This document shows positions 18,122 through 27,966 of a DNA stretch of 61,998 nucleotides, in pieces (within the stretch, counting starts at the first letter, position 1; each line of letters begins with the position of its first letter). The notes beneath the pieces are model-generated. The model did no database searches. It saw nothing but the letters and a program-made list of their open reading frames with translations, and had not been told where the DNA came from. Position numbers and translations under genes: made by a program. The stretch is from positions 1-61,998 of the forward strand of contig DVDT01000071.1 in assembly GCA_015296085.1 (NCBI GenBank), given 5' to 3'. Source of the stretch: Trichormus sp. M33_DOE_039. GTDB lineage: Bacteria; Cyanobacteriota; Cyanobacteriia; Cyanobacteriales; Nostocaceae.

Positions 18122-18874
18122 ATGCAACAGTCTTTCGACGGTATCGAGAATCCCCCTGATTCAACCAAGGTTTCCTGGCTCAAAAGTCTGCTTTCTGGCG
18201 GTTTGTTTGAGTCGTTATTAAGTGATTTTCACATAATTTTTGAACGCGACCCGGCCGCACGCAATTGGCTGGAGGTGGTGTTTTGTTATCCTGGTTTGCA
18301 CGCTATCTGTTTACATCGTCTGGCTCACTGGTTACACCGTCGCGGTGTGGTGTTCTTCCCCCGCTTAATTTCTCATCTGGCTCGGTTTCTGACGGGAATC
18401 GAAATTCATCCAGGTGCAAGGATTGGAAAAGGTGTGTTTATCGACCACGGGATGGGGGTTGTGATTGGTGAAACGGCGATTGTGGGGGACTACACCCTAA
18501 TTTATCAAGGGGTGACTCTAGGCGGGACTGGGAAGGAAAGCGGTAAACGCCATCCGACTGTGGGGAATCATGTTGTGGTGGGGACTGGTGCAAAGGTTTT
18601 AGGTAATATTCAAATTGGCGATCGCGTCAGAATTGGCGCAGGTTCGGTTGTTTTGCGCGATGTTCCCCAAGATTGTACGGTGGTGGGAATTCCCGGACGC
18701 ATTATTTCCCGTCAGGAAAAAAATAACCTATGCCCTTTGGATCACGCCAAGTTACCTGATGTGGAAGGAAATGTGATTCGCTCATTGCTGGCGCGGATTG
18801 AGCAGTTAGAACAAAAACTGCAAACGCTGACCAGCCAATCCCCAGAACCAGAATTGTTAACCAAGGATAAATAA
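18122..18874 (+). CDS. nifP: nif-associated serine O-acetyltransferase
   Basis: The 250-residue enzyme makes O-acetylserine for cysteine, supplying sulfur for nitrogenase clusters. It has the CysE helical N-terminus and a left-handed beta-helix from about residue 95 with [16 protein letters not shown] and [18 protein letters not shown], including the catalytic-type histidines. It is shorter than typical enteric CysE. The nif promoter-like blocks upstream and the downstream nif genes identify it as NifP, though a housekeeping cysE paralogue may exist elsewhere. Confidence 0.92.
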   Translation: MQQSFDGIENPPDSTKVSWLKSLLSGGLFESLLSDFHIIFERDPAARNWLEVVFCYPGLHAICLHRLAHWLHRRGVVFFPRLISHLARFLTGIEIHPGARIGKGVFIDHGMGVVIGETAIVGDYTLIYQGVTLGGTGKESGKRHPTVGNHVVVGTGAKVLGNIQIGDRVRIGAGSVVLRDVPQDCTVVGIPGRIISRQEKNNLCPLDHAKLPDVEGNVIRSLLARIEQLEQKLQTLTSQSPEPELLTKDK

Positions 18875-18876
18875 TC

Positions 18877-19128
18877 ATGTTGCGTTCTGATATGTTAGGT
18901 GATTACATATTGCAGATACCATTTTGCGATCGCTGGCAGATTTATCATCGGTTGCAAGAGTTGATGATTCCCTGTTCCTGTCTCCCTGATGGCTCGTTGC
19001 GGGTGCAAGTTAATAGCTGCTTGACAGCAGTTCTAGTTCGCAGTACAGTTATGCAATTTCTAGCTCCTCGTCCAGAGTTGCTGGAGTGGCTAGAGCGTTG
19101 TTGGGATTGCAACTATGAAGAGTGCTAA
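18877..19128 (+). CDS. Asr1405/Asl0597-like small protein of the nif unit
   Basis: The 83-residue protein starts two bases after nifP, with AAGGAT as ribosome site. It contains six cysteines (IPFCDRW, IPCSCL, NSCLT, ERCWDC region, EEC) and no membrane segment. A small gene of this kind sits after cysE/nifP in Anabaena PCC 7120 (asr1405). Its function is unknown. Constant nif linkage suggests a role in nitrogen fixation. Confidence 0.75.
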   Translation: MLRSDMLGDYILQIPFCDRWQIYHRLQELMIPCSCLPDGSLRVQVNSCLTAVLVRSTVMQFLAPRPELLEWLERCWDCNYEEC

Positions 19129-19231
19129 GTTTTGGGTTCTTAGTTCTGGGTTGCACTACAGGGGCAGTATGACGAAAAGCTGACAAAATAAGCATTCTTC
19201 CCTGTGATTTTTAACTTTCGACTGCTGAAAA

Positions 19232-19432
19232 ATGATGACTACTCATAACAAAGATATAGAATTGCTAGATTTTTTACATAATGAACTTGCACTTTCCCAT
19301 AAAGATATTGCTATAGCTCTCAAACACCGTGAGTTTGATCCTGCACCTTTACCGATGTTACTTTGGCAATATGGGTTAGTAAATTTAGAAGAATTGGAAA
19401 AAATTTTAGATTGGTTACATAACAATATCTGA
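19232..19432 (+). CDS. DUF2949-family small protein
   Basis: The 66-residue helical protein has the DUF2949 pattern (LLDFLHNEL, ALKHRE, LPMLLWQYGLVNLEEL). It corresponds in position to asr1406 of PCC 7120, between the Asr1405-like gene and nifV. Function is unknown. The ribosome site is weak. Confidence 0.75.
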   Translation: MMTTHNKDIELLDFLHNELALSHKDIAIALKHREFDPAPLPMLLWQYGLVNLEELEKILDWLHNNI

Positions 19433-19912
19433 GCAATTTTTATCCTAATCTCATGAAAAGTGGATATTTTTGAAAATCATTGTGGACAAATCATTGATAT
19501 TAGAGCTAATAAATAATCTATTTGTTGATTTGTATAATTATATTTAAATTTATTTGAAAACATCGATAAAATTAATGGATATGTATGGTAATTATCCTGT
19601 TTTTTCTAGCTTTCAAGGATAATTGCTAATATTTACATATGCCAACAATTTGGTTAAAGAATGTGTATTTTTTGCAAAGATTTTCTTAAATGATACATGG
19701 TTTTTGTCTACTGTCATACAGATATATTGTTATTGTTTAGGTAATATTTAGAAATGATGAAGATGAATTATTAAAAGTAATCAGCTCACAGCATTTACCT
19801 GTTCATTCTTCGCCAGATATTTCTAGCATTTACCAATACCATTAATTGTATAAAAGTGAGCTTCTCAATCTTGAAAGTATATTAAGAAAAATTGCTAAGA
19901 GGGATGTTTGAG
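19433..19912. other. AT-rich leader upstream of nifV
   Basis: About 480 bp with no gene. It is very AT-rich and lacks the GAGTACAA-type block seen at nifB and nifP, so nifV may have a different promoter or be read from nifP. An AAGAGG ribosome site precedes nifV. Confidence 0.5.
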
Positions 19913-21046
19913 ATGACTAAAATTATCATTAATGACACTACATTACGTGATGGCGAACAGGCCGCAGGTGTTGCTTTTACCTTAGAAGAAAAAGTGGCGA
20001 TCGCTAAATTTCTCGATAGCATTGGTGTTCCCGAATTAGAAGTGGGGATACCTGCGATGGGTGAGGAAGAAATGCGGGCGATTTCCGCCATTTCTAACTT
20101 AGGTTTACGCGCTGACTTGCTAGCATGGAATCGCGCCGTCATCTCTGATATTAAAGCTTCTATTGCCTGTGGAATGAAGCGTGTACATATCGCTATTCCG
20201 GTTTCCGGTATTCAAATCGCCGCGAAATTCCACGGTCAATGGCGGGTAAGTCTGCAAAGACTCAAAGACTGTATCAGCTTTGCAGTTGATCAAGGTCTTT
20301 GGGTTGCAGTTGGGGGAGAAGATTCTTCCAGAGCTGATGAAAACTTCCTTTTGGATGTCGCATTATCAGCGGAAGAATGGGGTGCATCCCGGTTTCGCTT
20401 CTGCGATACCGTAGGAGTTCTTGATCCTTTCAGCACCTATGGGGAAGTGAAGCAGCTAGTCTCTGCTTTATCCATTCCCGTAGAAATTCATACCCACAAT
20501 GATTTCGGTATGGCTACAGCCAACGCTTTAGCTGGAATTAAAGCTGGAGCTGCATCTGTCAACACTACAGTTATTGGTATGGGTGAGCGAGCTGGTAACG
20601 CAGCTTTAGAAGAAGTAGTCATGGCCATTAAACGCATCTATGGCGTAGACATGGGAATTGACACACCCCGGTTGTTGGAATTGTCACAACTGGTAGCGAC
20701 TGCTTCTGGTGCTAGCGTACCACCTTGGAAAGCGATCGTTGGTGAAAATACCTTTGCTCACGAGTCAGGAATTCATGCTCATGGTGTCATGCAAAACCCT
20801 GACACCTACGAACCTTTTGCGCCGGAAGAAGTCGGTTGGGAACGCCGCTTAGTCGTAGGTAAACATTCTGGACGACACTTGGTATCTAGTTTACTGGAGC
20901 AGCATGGAATTGTTCTCAATGCAGAAGAAACCCAATCTGTTTTAGATGCAGTCCGCCAACAGTCAGTCAAGAAAAAACGCAGTTTAACTACAGAAGAACT
21001 GCTGAACTTGGTAAAAGAACAGAGGTATTCTCATGCAGCGCGATGA
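19913..21046 (+). CDS. nifV: homocitrate synthase NifV
   Basis: NifV condenses acetyl-CoA and 2-oxoglutarate to homocitrate, the organic ligand of FeMo-co. The 377-residue protein shows NDTTLRDGEQ at residues 7-16, metal ligands HTHND, and a GERAGNAALEE loop typical of the homocitrate/isopropylmalate synthase family. I chose the ATG at 19913, well spaced from AAGAGG, rather than the TTG at 19892 or the ATG at 19904. It overlaps nifZ by 14 bp. Confidence 0.95.
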   Translation: MTKIIINDTTLRDGEQAAGVAFTLEEKVAIAKFLDSIGVPELEVGIPAMGEEEMRAISAISNLGLRADLLAWNRAVISDIKASIACGMKRVHIAIPVSGIQIAAKFHGQWRVSLQRLKDCISFAVDQGLWVAVGGEDSSRADENFLLDVALSAEEWGASRFRFCDTVGVLDPFSTYGEVKQLVSALSIPVEIHTHNDFGMATANALAGIKAGAASVNTTVIGMGERAGNAALEEVVMAIKRIYGVDMGIDTPRLLELSQLVATASGASVPPWKAIVGENTFAHESGIHAHGVMQNPDTYEPFAPEEVGWERRLVVGKHSGRHLVSSLLEQHGIVLNAEETQSVLDAVRQQSVKKKRSLTTEELLNLVKEQRYSHAAR

Positions 21047-21320
21047 ATACGAGTTGGATTTAGAACCCGCTTTTGAACTTGGAGAAAAAGTCAGACTTCG
21101 CAAACAAATTAAGAATGATGGCACATTTCCAGGGCGAGAAATCGGGGAAATACTCGCAAAAAAAGGAGAAATTGGCTATGTATCGAGTATAGGAACTTTT
21201 CTACAACGTTCCTATATCTATGCCATACATTTCTTAGACAAAGGAATCATTGTTGGCTGTCGGGAAAAAGAACTAGAATCTGCTGAGGAAAACCATGAAA
21301 GTGATGTTACGGATGAATGA
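21033..21320 (+). CDS. nifZ: nitrogen fixation protein NifZ
   Basis: The 95-residue protein matches the NifZ pattern: PAFELGEKVRLRKQIKNDGT, then GEIGYVSSIGTFLQ and YAIHFLDKG. NifZ helps mature the P-cluster of NifDK. It overlaps nifV by 14 bp and nifT by 26 bp, which implies translational coupling. Confidence 0.92.
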   Translation: MQRDEYELDLEPAFELGEKVRLRKQIKNDGTFPGREIGEILAKKGEIGYVSSIGTFLQRSYIYAIHFLDKGIIVGCREKELESAEENHESDVTDE

Positions 21321-21498
21321 TGCTGGCAACTTAACAGTCTACGTTGCTAAAAAAGACCTAGAAGAAGTGGTAGTTAAACAAACTGATGGTGCGGAAGGGA
21401 AAGTTCTGACTCTAGCTAACGGTTGGGAATTAGAATTTCGGGAAATCCCGGATGCTAGTAATTTACCTAAAACCGTTGAAGCTAAAAGACTAGCCTAA
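21295..21498 (+). CDS. nifT: NifT/FixU family protein
   Basis: The 67-residue protein has the typical NifT sequence, with MKVMLRMNDAGNLTVYVAKK at the N-terminus and ANGWELEFRE in the middle. Its function is poorly defined. It ends this nif unit. Confidence 0.93.
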   Translation: MKVMLRMNDAGNLTVYVAKKDLEEVVVKQTDGAEGKVLTLANGWELEFREIPDASNLPKTVEAKRLA

Positions 21499-21594
21499 TA
21501 TCAATTCAAAATTCAAAATTCAAAATTAAGTAATAAATCTAGACTATATAGGTTTTTCTGAATTTGAATTACAGAATTTTGAGAAATTGATATG
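21499..21594. repeat. inverted-repeat element after nifT
   Basis: ATATCAATTCAAAATTC at the left and GAATTTTGAGAAATTGATAT at the right are imperfect inverted ends around a 95-bp segment with three CAAAATT units. It could act as a 3' end structure for the nifPVZT transcript. Confidence 0.5.
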
Positions 21595-21732
21595 AAATCA
21601 TCAATTAAAGTTAGAAAGAGAAAGTAAAAGGTAAAAAAAATTACTTCTTTCTTTCTCCTGCAAATAAGCAAGGACACCCCAAATACTTGGGGTTAATTAT
21701 TTTTTGGTTAAACTTTTTAGTTACACAAGAAC

Positions 21733-22287
21733 ATGGGTGACAACTTTTTGACGTTATCAGAGTTTAATCTTGAGGGTGATTTCTTGGGTTTCATTGGCAA
21801 TAAAACCAAGAAAATTAAATACTTAAGTTTGGCAATTCCCTCTGGAGATGTGTTAATTAAACTACCAAAAAAATTACGCTCTGCTTTGAGTTCATCTTTA
21901 GCAATAGGTGAACGAATTAATATTTATGGTGTAGGGAAATTGAACCGATATAAAGGTACAATTAAACTCAAAGCTTATGAAGTGACAACGATTAGTCATC
22001 CCCACCATCCCCACGCAGATTTACCACCACAACCACCAGCCAAAATCATGGTATGTCAAAAAGCTGGTTGCATTAAAAGAGGTGGTCAAGGGTTACTGTC
22101 AGAATTAGAACAAACTTTGTGCGATCGCGGTTTACTCGACAAAGTCACTATAGAACACACCAACTGTCAAAAACGCTGTAGCAGCGCGCCCAACTGTATT
22201 TTGATGTTAGGTAAAAAGAAATATAAGAAGAATTGTCCGCAAGCGATCGCCTCACTCTTAGAAAGCTACTTCACTCCCAGAGAATAA
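21733..22287 (+). CDS. (2Fe-2S) ferredoxin domain-containing protein
   Basis: The 184-residue product has an N-terminal domain of unknown type (residues 1-90) with a basic IKLPKKLR segment and a C-terminal thioredoxin-fold ferredoxin domain (about 105-175) with four cysteines of the CQKAGC and NCQKRCSSAPNC segments. Related domains bind [2Fe-2S] clusters in hydrogenase and NADH dehydrogenase subunits. Its partner is unknown. Confidence 0.8.
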   Translation: MGDNFLTLSEFNLEGDFLGFIGNKTKKIKYLSLAIPSGDVLIKLPKKLRSALSSSLAIGERINIYGVGKLNRYKGTIKLKAYEVTTISHPHHPHADLPPQPPAKIMVCQKAGCIKRGGQGLLSELEQTLCDRGLLDKVTIEHTNCQKRCSSAPNCILMLGKKKYKKNCPQAIASLLESYFTPRE

Positions 22288-22330
22288 AAGGGCAAAAGGT
22301 ACAATAAGCTCCTTTTGACCTTTGATTTAT

Positions 22331-22585
22331 TCAACAGAAACTACTTCTGTGCAAGATAATTTCGCCATAATTGGGTATCCAGGCGATCCAAGTATCAGGA
22401 GATTCCTGACATAGCAACTTAGCTTCATCACAACTATATTCACTGGGACTCTGAAGCAACTTAACCCAGGTGTCGCCATTATCAGTGATATCGCCAACAG
22501 GAATCCAGGTTGTTGAGATGAAATTTTGGAGACACTCCAATTCTGGCAGGAGTGAATATATAGAATCAGTAGCTGGAAGTGGCAT
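22331..22585 (-). CDS. small conserved hypothetical protein
   Basis: The 84-residue product starts MPLPATDSIYSLLPELE and has several tryptophans (STTWIPVGD, TWVKLLQ, TWIAWIPNYG). GAGG is positioned nine bases before this ATG, so I prefer it to one six codons upstream. Another open frame on the same strand overlaps it but looks less protein-like. Function unknown. Confidence 0.55.
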   Translation of the reverse strand: MPLPATDSIYSLLPELECLQNFISTTWIPVGDITDNGDTWVKLLQSPSEYSCDEAKLLCQESPDTWIAWIPNYGEIILHRSSFC

Positions 22586-22746
22586 CGTTTCTCTGCCTCG
22601 CACAAACGTAAATTGTAGTTAAAGTTATTGACTCCACCGAGCAGAACACAGGGTATAAAGCAAATTACTTCTGTATCTAGTTTTACAGAATTGGTGAATC
22701 ACTAGCTAATTTTTGCCAATAAATTTACAAACCCTGACAAATATAG

Positions 22747-22779
22747 AGAACCCCGGCTTTGTGAAAAAGTCGGGGTTCT
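22747..22779. terminator. terminator-like hairpin
   Basis: AGAACCCCG at 22747 and CGGGGTTCT ending at 22779 form a strong stem extended by GCT/AGT pairing, followed by TGTTTTCC. It lies 190 bp before ndhD and after the ferredoxin-domain gene region. Confidence 0.65.
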
Positions 22780-22971
22780 TGTTTTCCTAAATATTTGCCC
22801 AAATTATCGCAATCTAGAAACCTAGCATAGCAACTTCTCTACTGTAGCCATAAATGCACGGTTATTGAATAGATTTCATCTATACTCAGGTACGGTAAAG
22901 ATTTATTTGGAGAAGTTTACAAAGTTTAATACAATAGGATTATTCACACATAAGTATTTTTGCTCACTGCC

Positions 22972-24657
22972 ATGATAGCTGATGGATTTCCTTGGCTAAC
23001 CGCGATTATTCTACTGCCACTCGTTGCTTCCTTTGCCATTCCCGTGCTACCTGATAAAGACGGTAAGCTGGTGCGATGGTATGCCCTGGGTGTAGGGATC
23101 GCGGACTTTGTTTTGATGTGCTACACCTTCTGGACGCATTACGATGCTAGCAGTGCAACCTTTCAACTCGTGGAAAAATATGCCTGGATACCTCAGTTGG
23201 GCTTTAGCTGGGCTGTTTCAGTCGATGGTATTTCCATGCCGCTTGTACTGCTGGCTGGATTTGTGACAACGTTGTCAATGTTGGCGGCTTGGCAGGTTAA
23301 CCTCAAACCGCGCCTGTTCTATTTCTTGATGTTGGTGTTGTATTCAGCGCAAATTGGTGTGTTTGTCGCCCAAGATGTGCTGCTATTCTTCATCATGTGG
23401 GAATTGGAACTAGTTCCCGTATATCTTTTAGTATCAATTTGGGGCGGTCAAAAACGCCGCTATGCTGCCACAAAGTTCTTACTTTACACTGCCGCCGCTT
23501 CGATTTTTATCTTGGTAGCTGGGCTAGCGATGGCTCTCTATGGCGATAATACTACCTTTGATATGGTTGAACTCGGTGCGAAGAATTACCCCCTAGTTTT
23601 AGAATTACTACTCTACGCTGGATTGTTGATTGCTTTCGGTGTCAAGCTGGCGATTTTCCCCTTGCACACTTGGTTGCCTGATGCCCACGGTGAAGCTTCT
23701 GCACCTGTATCGATGATTTTGGCTGGTGTACTGCTAAAAATGGGTGGCTATGGACTGATTCGCTTTAATTTAGAAATATTTTCTGATGCGCATATTTATT
23801 TTGCTCCTGTCTTAGCAACTCTCGGTGTTATCAATATTATTTACGGTGCGTTAAACTCCTTCGCCCAAACCCACATGAAACGCCGCCTTGCATATTCCTC
23901 TGTATCTCACATGGGATTTGTGCTGTTGGGTATTGCTTCCTTTACCGATGTGGGCGTGAGTGGTGCAATGTTGCAAATGCTATCTCACGGTTTAATTGCG
24001 GCGGTGCTGTTCTTCTTAGCTGGTGTCACTTATGACCGCACCCACACAATGGCAATGGACAGCTTGGGTGGTATTGGTCAAATCATGCCCAAGGTGTTTG
24101 CTTTATTTACCGCTGGTGCGATGGCTTCCTTAGCACTCCCTGGTATGAGTGGCTTTGTCAGCGAACTTCAGGTATTTGTCGGTGTTACCACCAGTGACAT
24201 TTACAGTTCTACTTTCTGTACTGTGATGGTCTTCCTCGCCGCCGTGGGTGTTATCCTGACACCGATTTATCTGCTATCAATGTTGAGACAGGTATTTTAC
24301 GGTACTGGTTCAGAATTATCCTGCAACATTAATAATGCGGCTTACGAAAATCAGGAAGACGAAGGTACAGTTTGTTTTGGGACAGACTGTCTACTACCTA
24401 GCCAAGCAATATATAGAGACGCTAGCACTAGGGAAGTATTTATTGCTGCTTGCTTCTTGGTATTGATTATTGGGATTGGCGTTTATCCTAAGTTAGCTAC
24501 CAATATATACGATGTGAAGACGGTAGCTGTGAATACTCAGGTACGGCAATCTTACACTCAAATAGCCCAAAGCAATCCCCGGATATATGCCAAAGATTTC
24601 TTATCCCCTCAAATCAGCGAACCTGAAATTATGGCAGTTTCGGGAATTGTTAAGTAA
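22972..24657 (+). CDS. ndhD: NAD(P)H-quinone oxidoreductase subunit 4 (NdhD)
   Basis: This 561-residue proton-pumping subunit of the NDH-1 complex resides in the thylakoid membrane. It is multi-spanning with the antiporter-like core [26 protein letters not shown] and [12 protein letters not shown] chose the ATG at 22972, four codons after a TTG. The sequence is most like the NdhD1-type used in respiration and cyclic electron flow. It stands alone, with a hairpin on each side. Confidence 0.95.
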   Translation: MIADGFPWLTAIILLPLVASFAIPVLPDKDGKLVRWYALGVGIADFVLMCYTFWTHYDASSATFQLVEKYAWIPQLGFSWAVSVDGISMPLVLLAGFVTTLSMLAAWQVNLKPRLFYFLMLVLYSAQIGVFVAQDVLLFFIMWELELVPVYLLVSIWGGQKRRYAATKFLLYTAAASIFILVAGLAMALYGDNTTFDMVELGAKNYPLVLELLLYAGLLIAFGVKLAIFPLHTWLPDAHGEASAPVSMILAGVLLKMGGYGLIRFNLEIFSDAHIYFAPVLATLGVINIIYGALNSFAQTHMKRRLAYSSVSHMGFVLLGIASFTDVGVSGAMLQMLSHGLIAAVLFFLAGVTYDRTHTMAMDSLGGIGQIMPKVFALFTAGAMASLALPGMSGFVSELQVFVGVTTSDIYSSTFCTVMVFLAAVGVILTPIYLLSMLRQVFYGTGSELSCNINNAAYENQEDEGTVCFGTDCLLPSQAIYRDASTREVFIAACFLVLIIGIGVYPKLATNIYDVKTVAVNTQVRQSYTQIAQSNPRIYAKDFLSPQISEPEIMAVSGIVK

Positions 24658-24677
24658 ATTATCCTCTGGATAATACT

Positions 24678-24710
24678 AAGCGATCGCTTTATAGTGGAGC
24701 GATCGCTTTT
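24678..24710 (+). terminator. terminator of ndhD
   Basis: Two AGCGATCGCT motifs form a stem with an 8- to 9-base loop, followed by a TTTTTC tract, 20 bp after the ndhD stop codon. Both arms are HIP1 sequences. Confidence 0.7.
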
Positions 24711-24872
24711 TCTTTGCTTTTGTCACCAAAAAACACTAAGACTTGGCTCAAAGACTAGACAGCAAATTAAAACAAATGTACTATTAAGCTATTGCCTAAT
24801 ATACTAGCAAAAGTTAGCATATTCACATAGATTTATGGTGAAACTTATTACCTATACAGAGGTAAAAGCATC

Positions 24873-25859
24873 ATGGCAGACAATCAATGGCAGTTTCAAG
24901 AACGGTTGCAGAAATATCAAGGATACAGAGGTGAACACGCCACTATCTTTGCAAATCGGCAAGTTGTAGATTTTGCTCCAGAAGTAGGAATTAGTGAGCC
25001 TGTAGGTACAGCTTATGCTATTAGATGCGAATATGATGAAGCAGAAAACGCCATAGATAAATTAGCAAAACTGCTCCAAGATGACCAAGCATGTAATCTG
25101 CAAGCTTTGGTTTTTGGTGCTTGGGATGGAGAGATGCCAAGTGGTAGTTCCCAGACTCTAATTGAGGCTTTAGTATCTGCTAAAGATCAGCTGACCAGTT
25201 TGCAAGCATTGTTTATTGGTGATATCCACTACGAAGAAAACGAAATTTCGTGGATTGTTCAGAGTGATATTAGTCCCATTTTAGAGGCTTATCCTAACTT
25301 AGAAGTATTGCAAGTCCGGGGCGGTGATCGTTTAGCATTTAGTCCCTTTGTTGGACATGATCATTTAAAAGCACTGATTATCGAAACTGGTGGTTTAAGT
25401 AGTGCAACAATTAACCAGATTTGCGCTTTGAACTTGCCAAACTTACAGCATTTGGAATTATGGCTAGGTTCAGATAACTATGGTGGTGATTCTGAAATTG
25501 CAGATTTAAATCCTATATTAGTTGCACAGAAATTTCCGAATTTAGTTTATTTAGGGTTGCGGAATAGTGAATATTCTGATGATATTGCAGAAGGTATAGT
25601 GCGATCGCCCTTACTCAACACCATCAGAATTCTCGACTTATCAATGGGAACTCTCAGCGATGCGGGTGCAGAATTGCTGCTGAAAAATCCTGTTGTACAG
25701 CAATTAGATATTCTCAATTTATCTGAAAATTACCTTTCAGAAGAAATTATTACTTTTGTGGAAGAACAAAAGGCAAATTTTCCTGTTCAAGTGATCATGA
25801 ATGGGCAAAGAAAGGATGAATACGACGAGGAATCTCGGTATTGCGCTGTTGCAGAATAA
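24873..25859 (+). CDS. STM4015 family leucine-rich repeat protein
   Basis: The 328-residue protein has an N-terminal region (1-70) and several degenerate leucine-rich repeats (about 130-310; LPNLQHLELWL, FPNLVYLGLRN, LNTIRILDLSMG, QQLDILNLSEN). The acidic tail ends ESRYCAVAE. The name comes from the family of Salmonella STM4015. Role unknown. It is the first gene of the STM4015-STM4011 cluster, 87 bp before the ATP-grasp gene, and could be a scaffold or a modified substrate. Confidence 0.85.
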   Translation: MADNQWQFQERLQKYQGYRGEHATIFANRQVVDFAPEVGISEPVGTAYAIRCEYDEAENAIDKLAKLLQDDQACNLQALVFGAWDGEMPSGSSQTLIEALVSAKDQLTSLQALFIGDIHYEENEISWIVQSDISPILEAYPNLEVLQVRGGDRLAFSPFVGHDHLKALIIETGGLSSATINQICALNLPNLQHLELWLGSDNYGGDSEIADLNPILVAQKFPNLVYLGLRNSEYSDDIAEGIVRSPLLNTIRILDLSMGTLSDAGAELLLKNPVVQQLDILNLSENYLSEEIITFVEEQKANFPVQVIMNGQRKDEYDEESRYCAVAE

Positions 25860-25946
25860 GTTTGGGGACTGGGGATTGGGTAAGTCAACCAGAATTATTC
25901 CTCATCTCCCTTGTCTTCTTAACCAATATTGACACCACATGAGTGA

Positions 25947-27101
25947 ATGGTTAACTTTGTGATCATCGCCAACTCCGAAAATCGTCGGGTTGGCTTTATG
26001 CAACAAGCACTCTTCAATTGCGATTTACCACTTGCAACCGTTGTCTCCTATGCAGATTTGATTGCGGGTAAAGAAACGTTGGAACAATTCCAAGCACCTC
26101 ATACTATGATTCGGTTTGAGTCCCCAGAGAAAAATTTCGAGGTGGAGAAAGCCATAATTGCGGCTGGTGCGGAAGTTCCAGATGCAGGGAATCAACAATG
26201 TATTAGTGCTGAAGCTGCGGCTAATTTAGTATTTGATCAAGGGCGGATTCTTTATCCGCGACAGTGGTATTTAGGTTGGCGATATTTACTTAATAAATGG
26301 GAAAAGCAACTGTTATCACCAGTGATGAACCATCCCCATGATATTAGTGTGATGTTTGATAAGCCATTGTGTAGCGATCGCTTTGCTCGTCACCATATCC
26401 CAATTCCGCGTTCTTTGGGGATAATTCACAATTATGAGCATTTACGAGAACAGATGCAAATTCAGGAGTGCGATCGCGTATTTATTAAATTATCTCACGG
26501 TTCTGCTGCCTCTGGAGTGATTGCATACCGGACTAATTTTCATAGAGAATCAGCCATCACCACCGTCGAACGAGTTCACCACAATGGACAAACTCTACTT
26601 TATAACTCTCGTAAAATTCGTCACTATACCAACCACCAAGAAATAGCCGACATCATTAATATATTGACTGCTGAAGGTGTGCAAGTAGAAGCATGGCTTC
26701 CCAAAGCCCAAATTCAAGGACATCCCTTCGATGTGCGTGTAGTCGTCATTAATGGAGAAGCACAGCATATAGTAGTCAGATTAGGCAAAAGTCCCATGAC
26801 TAATCTACACCTAGGTAACGAACGGGGAGATACAGCAGAATTTTTAGCCAAAATCGGAGATGAGAATTGGGAGAAGATGAAACGAACCTGTGAAGCCGTA
26901 GCAGCTTTATTTCCCAATAGCTTGTATTGCGGAATTGACTTATTAATTTTCCCCGACTTTCGTCGTCACGCCATTTTAGAAATCAACGCCTTTGGTGATT
27001 TAATACCTGGGATTTTTTGGCAAGGTTTAGATACTTATACAAGTGAAGTAAAAGCAATATTGAACAGACAAGGGGGACAAGAGGGAAATTTTTCACTATG
27101 A
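25947..27101 (+). CDS. STM4014 family ATP-grasp protein
   Basis: The 384-residue protein shows ATP-grasp motifs: MFDKPLCSDRFARHHIPIPR near residue 132, VFIKLSHGSAASG near 183, FDVRVVVING near 262 and LEINAFGDLIPG near the C-terminus. Such enzymes ligate carboxylates to amines or other nucleophiles through acyl phosphates. Substrate unknown. Its stop overlaps the next start by ATGA. Confidence 0.85.
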   Translation: MVNFVIIANSENRRVGFMQQALFNCDLPLATVVSYADLIAGKETLEQFQAPHTMIRFESPEKNFEVEKAIIAAGAEVPDAGNQQCISAEAAANLVFDQGRILYPRQWYLGWRYLLNKWEKQLLSPVMNHPHDISVMFDKPLCSDRFARHHIPIPRSLGIIHNYEHLREQMQIQECDRVFIKLSHGSAASGVIAYRTNFHRESAITTVERVHHNGQTLLYNSRKIRHYTNHQEIADIINILTAEGVQVEAWLPKAQIQGHPFDVRVVVINGEAQHIVVRLGKSPMTNLHLGNERGDTAEFLAKIGDENWEKMKRTCEAVAALFPNSLYCGIDLLIFPDFRRHAILEINAFGDLIPGIFWQGLDTYTSEVKAILNRQGGQEGNFSL

Positions 27102-27895
27102 ATATGAATCAAATCGTTGGGACACACGACATAGTATTTATAACCTTCGATACTCTCCGTTATGATGTTGCAATCGACTTGTTAGCACAAGGACGCACCC
27201 CCAACTTAGCCGCAGTCTTACCGAAAACTGGCTGGGAAGAACGCCATTCCCCAGGAAATTTTACTTATGCTGCACACCATGCTTTTTTCGCAGGCTTTTT
27301 ACCCACACCAGTTAAACCTGGAACACACTCCAGATTATTTGCTTTGGGGTTTGAAGGTAGCACAACCACAACTGAAGCCACTTGTGTCTTAGAAGGTTCT
27401 AATATTGTGAGTGGATTAGCCGCCAAGGGCTACCATACAGTTTGTATTGGTGGTGTCGGCTTTTTCAACAAACTCAACCCCTTGGGAAACGTCTTACCTT
27501 CCTTATTTGCTGAAAGCTACTGGAGTAGAGAATTAGGTGTTACCAATCCCAACTCCACAGAAAATCAGGTGACATTAGCGGCCAAAATTATTACGGAAAC
27601 AGCTAAAAATCAACGCCTATTTTTATTCATCAATATTTCCGCACTGCATCAACCAAACTACTTTTATCTCCCCGACGCGATAACAGACACCATTGCTTCC
27701 CACGCTGCGGCCTTGGAATATGTAGATAAACACCTAAGCAGACTCTGGAAAGCACTCCAACAACGCGCCTCCATCTTTTGCATTCTTTGTTCAGATCATG
27801 GTACAACCTATGGCGAAGATGGCTACACAGGCCATCGCCTCAGCCACCCCATAGTATGGACAGTTCCCTACGCACAATTCATCCTACCCAAATAA
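27098..27895 (+). CDS. STM4013 family hydrolase (alkaline phosphatase/sulfatase fold)
   Basis: The 265-residue protein has the metal-dependent hydrolase fold: Asp18 (TFDTLRYD), a nucleophile-region SPGNFTYAAHHAFF at 51-64, and SDHG at 232-235 followed by His246 and His250 (GHRLSHP). Family members may hydrolyse phosphate or sulfate esters. It overlaps the ATP-grasp gene by four bases and lies within the STM40xx cluster. Confidence 0.82.
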   Translation: MNMNQIVGTHDIVFITFDTLRYDVAIDLLAQGRTPNLAAVLPKTGWEERHSPGNFTYAAHHAFFAGFLPTPVKPGTHSRLFALGFEGSTTTTEATCVLEGSNIVSGLAAKGYHTVCIGGVGFFNKLNPLGNVLPSLFAESYWSRELGVTNPNSTENQVTLAAKIITETAKNQRLFLFINISALHQPNYFYLPDAITDTIASHAAALEYVDKHLSRLWKALQQRASIFCILCSDHGTTYGEDGYTGHRLSHPIVWTVPYAQFILPK

Positions 27896-27966
27896 CACCC
27901 TATTTATACATATCTGCGCGTGGAAAATTCTCACAATCTAACTCCACAAAACCAACCATCTCAAAT

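Noticed and set aside
22327-22605. A 92-codon frame on the minus strand
   Set aside because: It overlaps the better 84-codon frame (22331-22585), which has a ribosome site and a more protein-like composition.
27778-27966. Longer N-terminus for the HemN-like radical SAM gene
   Set aside because: It would overlap the hydrolase gene by 118 bp and adds basic low-complexity residues not expected in the family.
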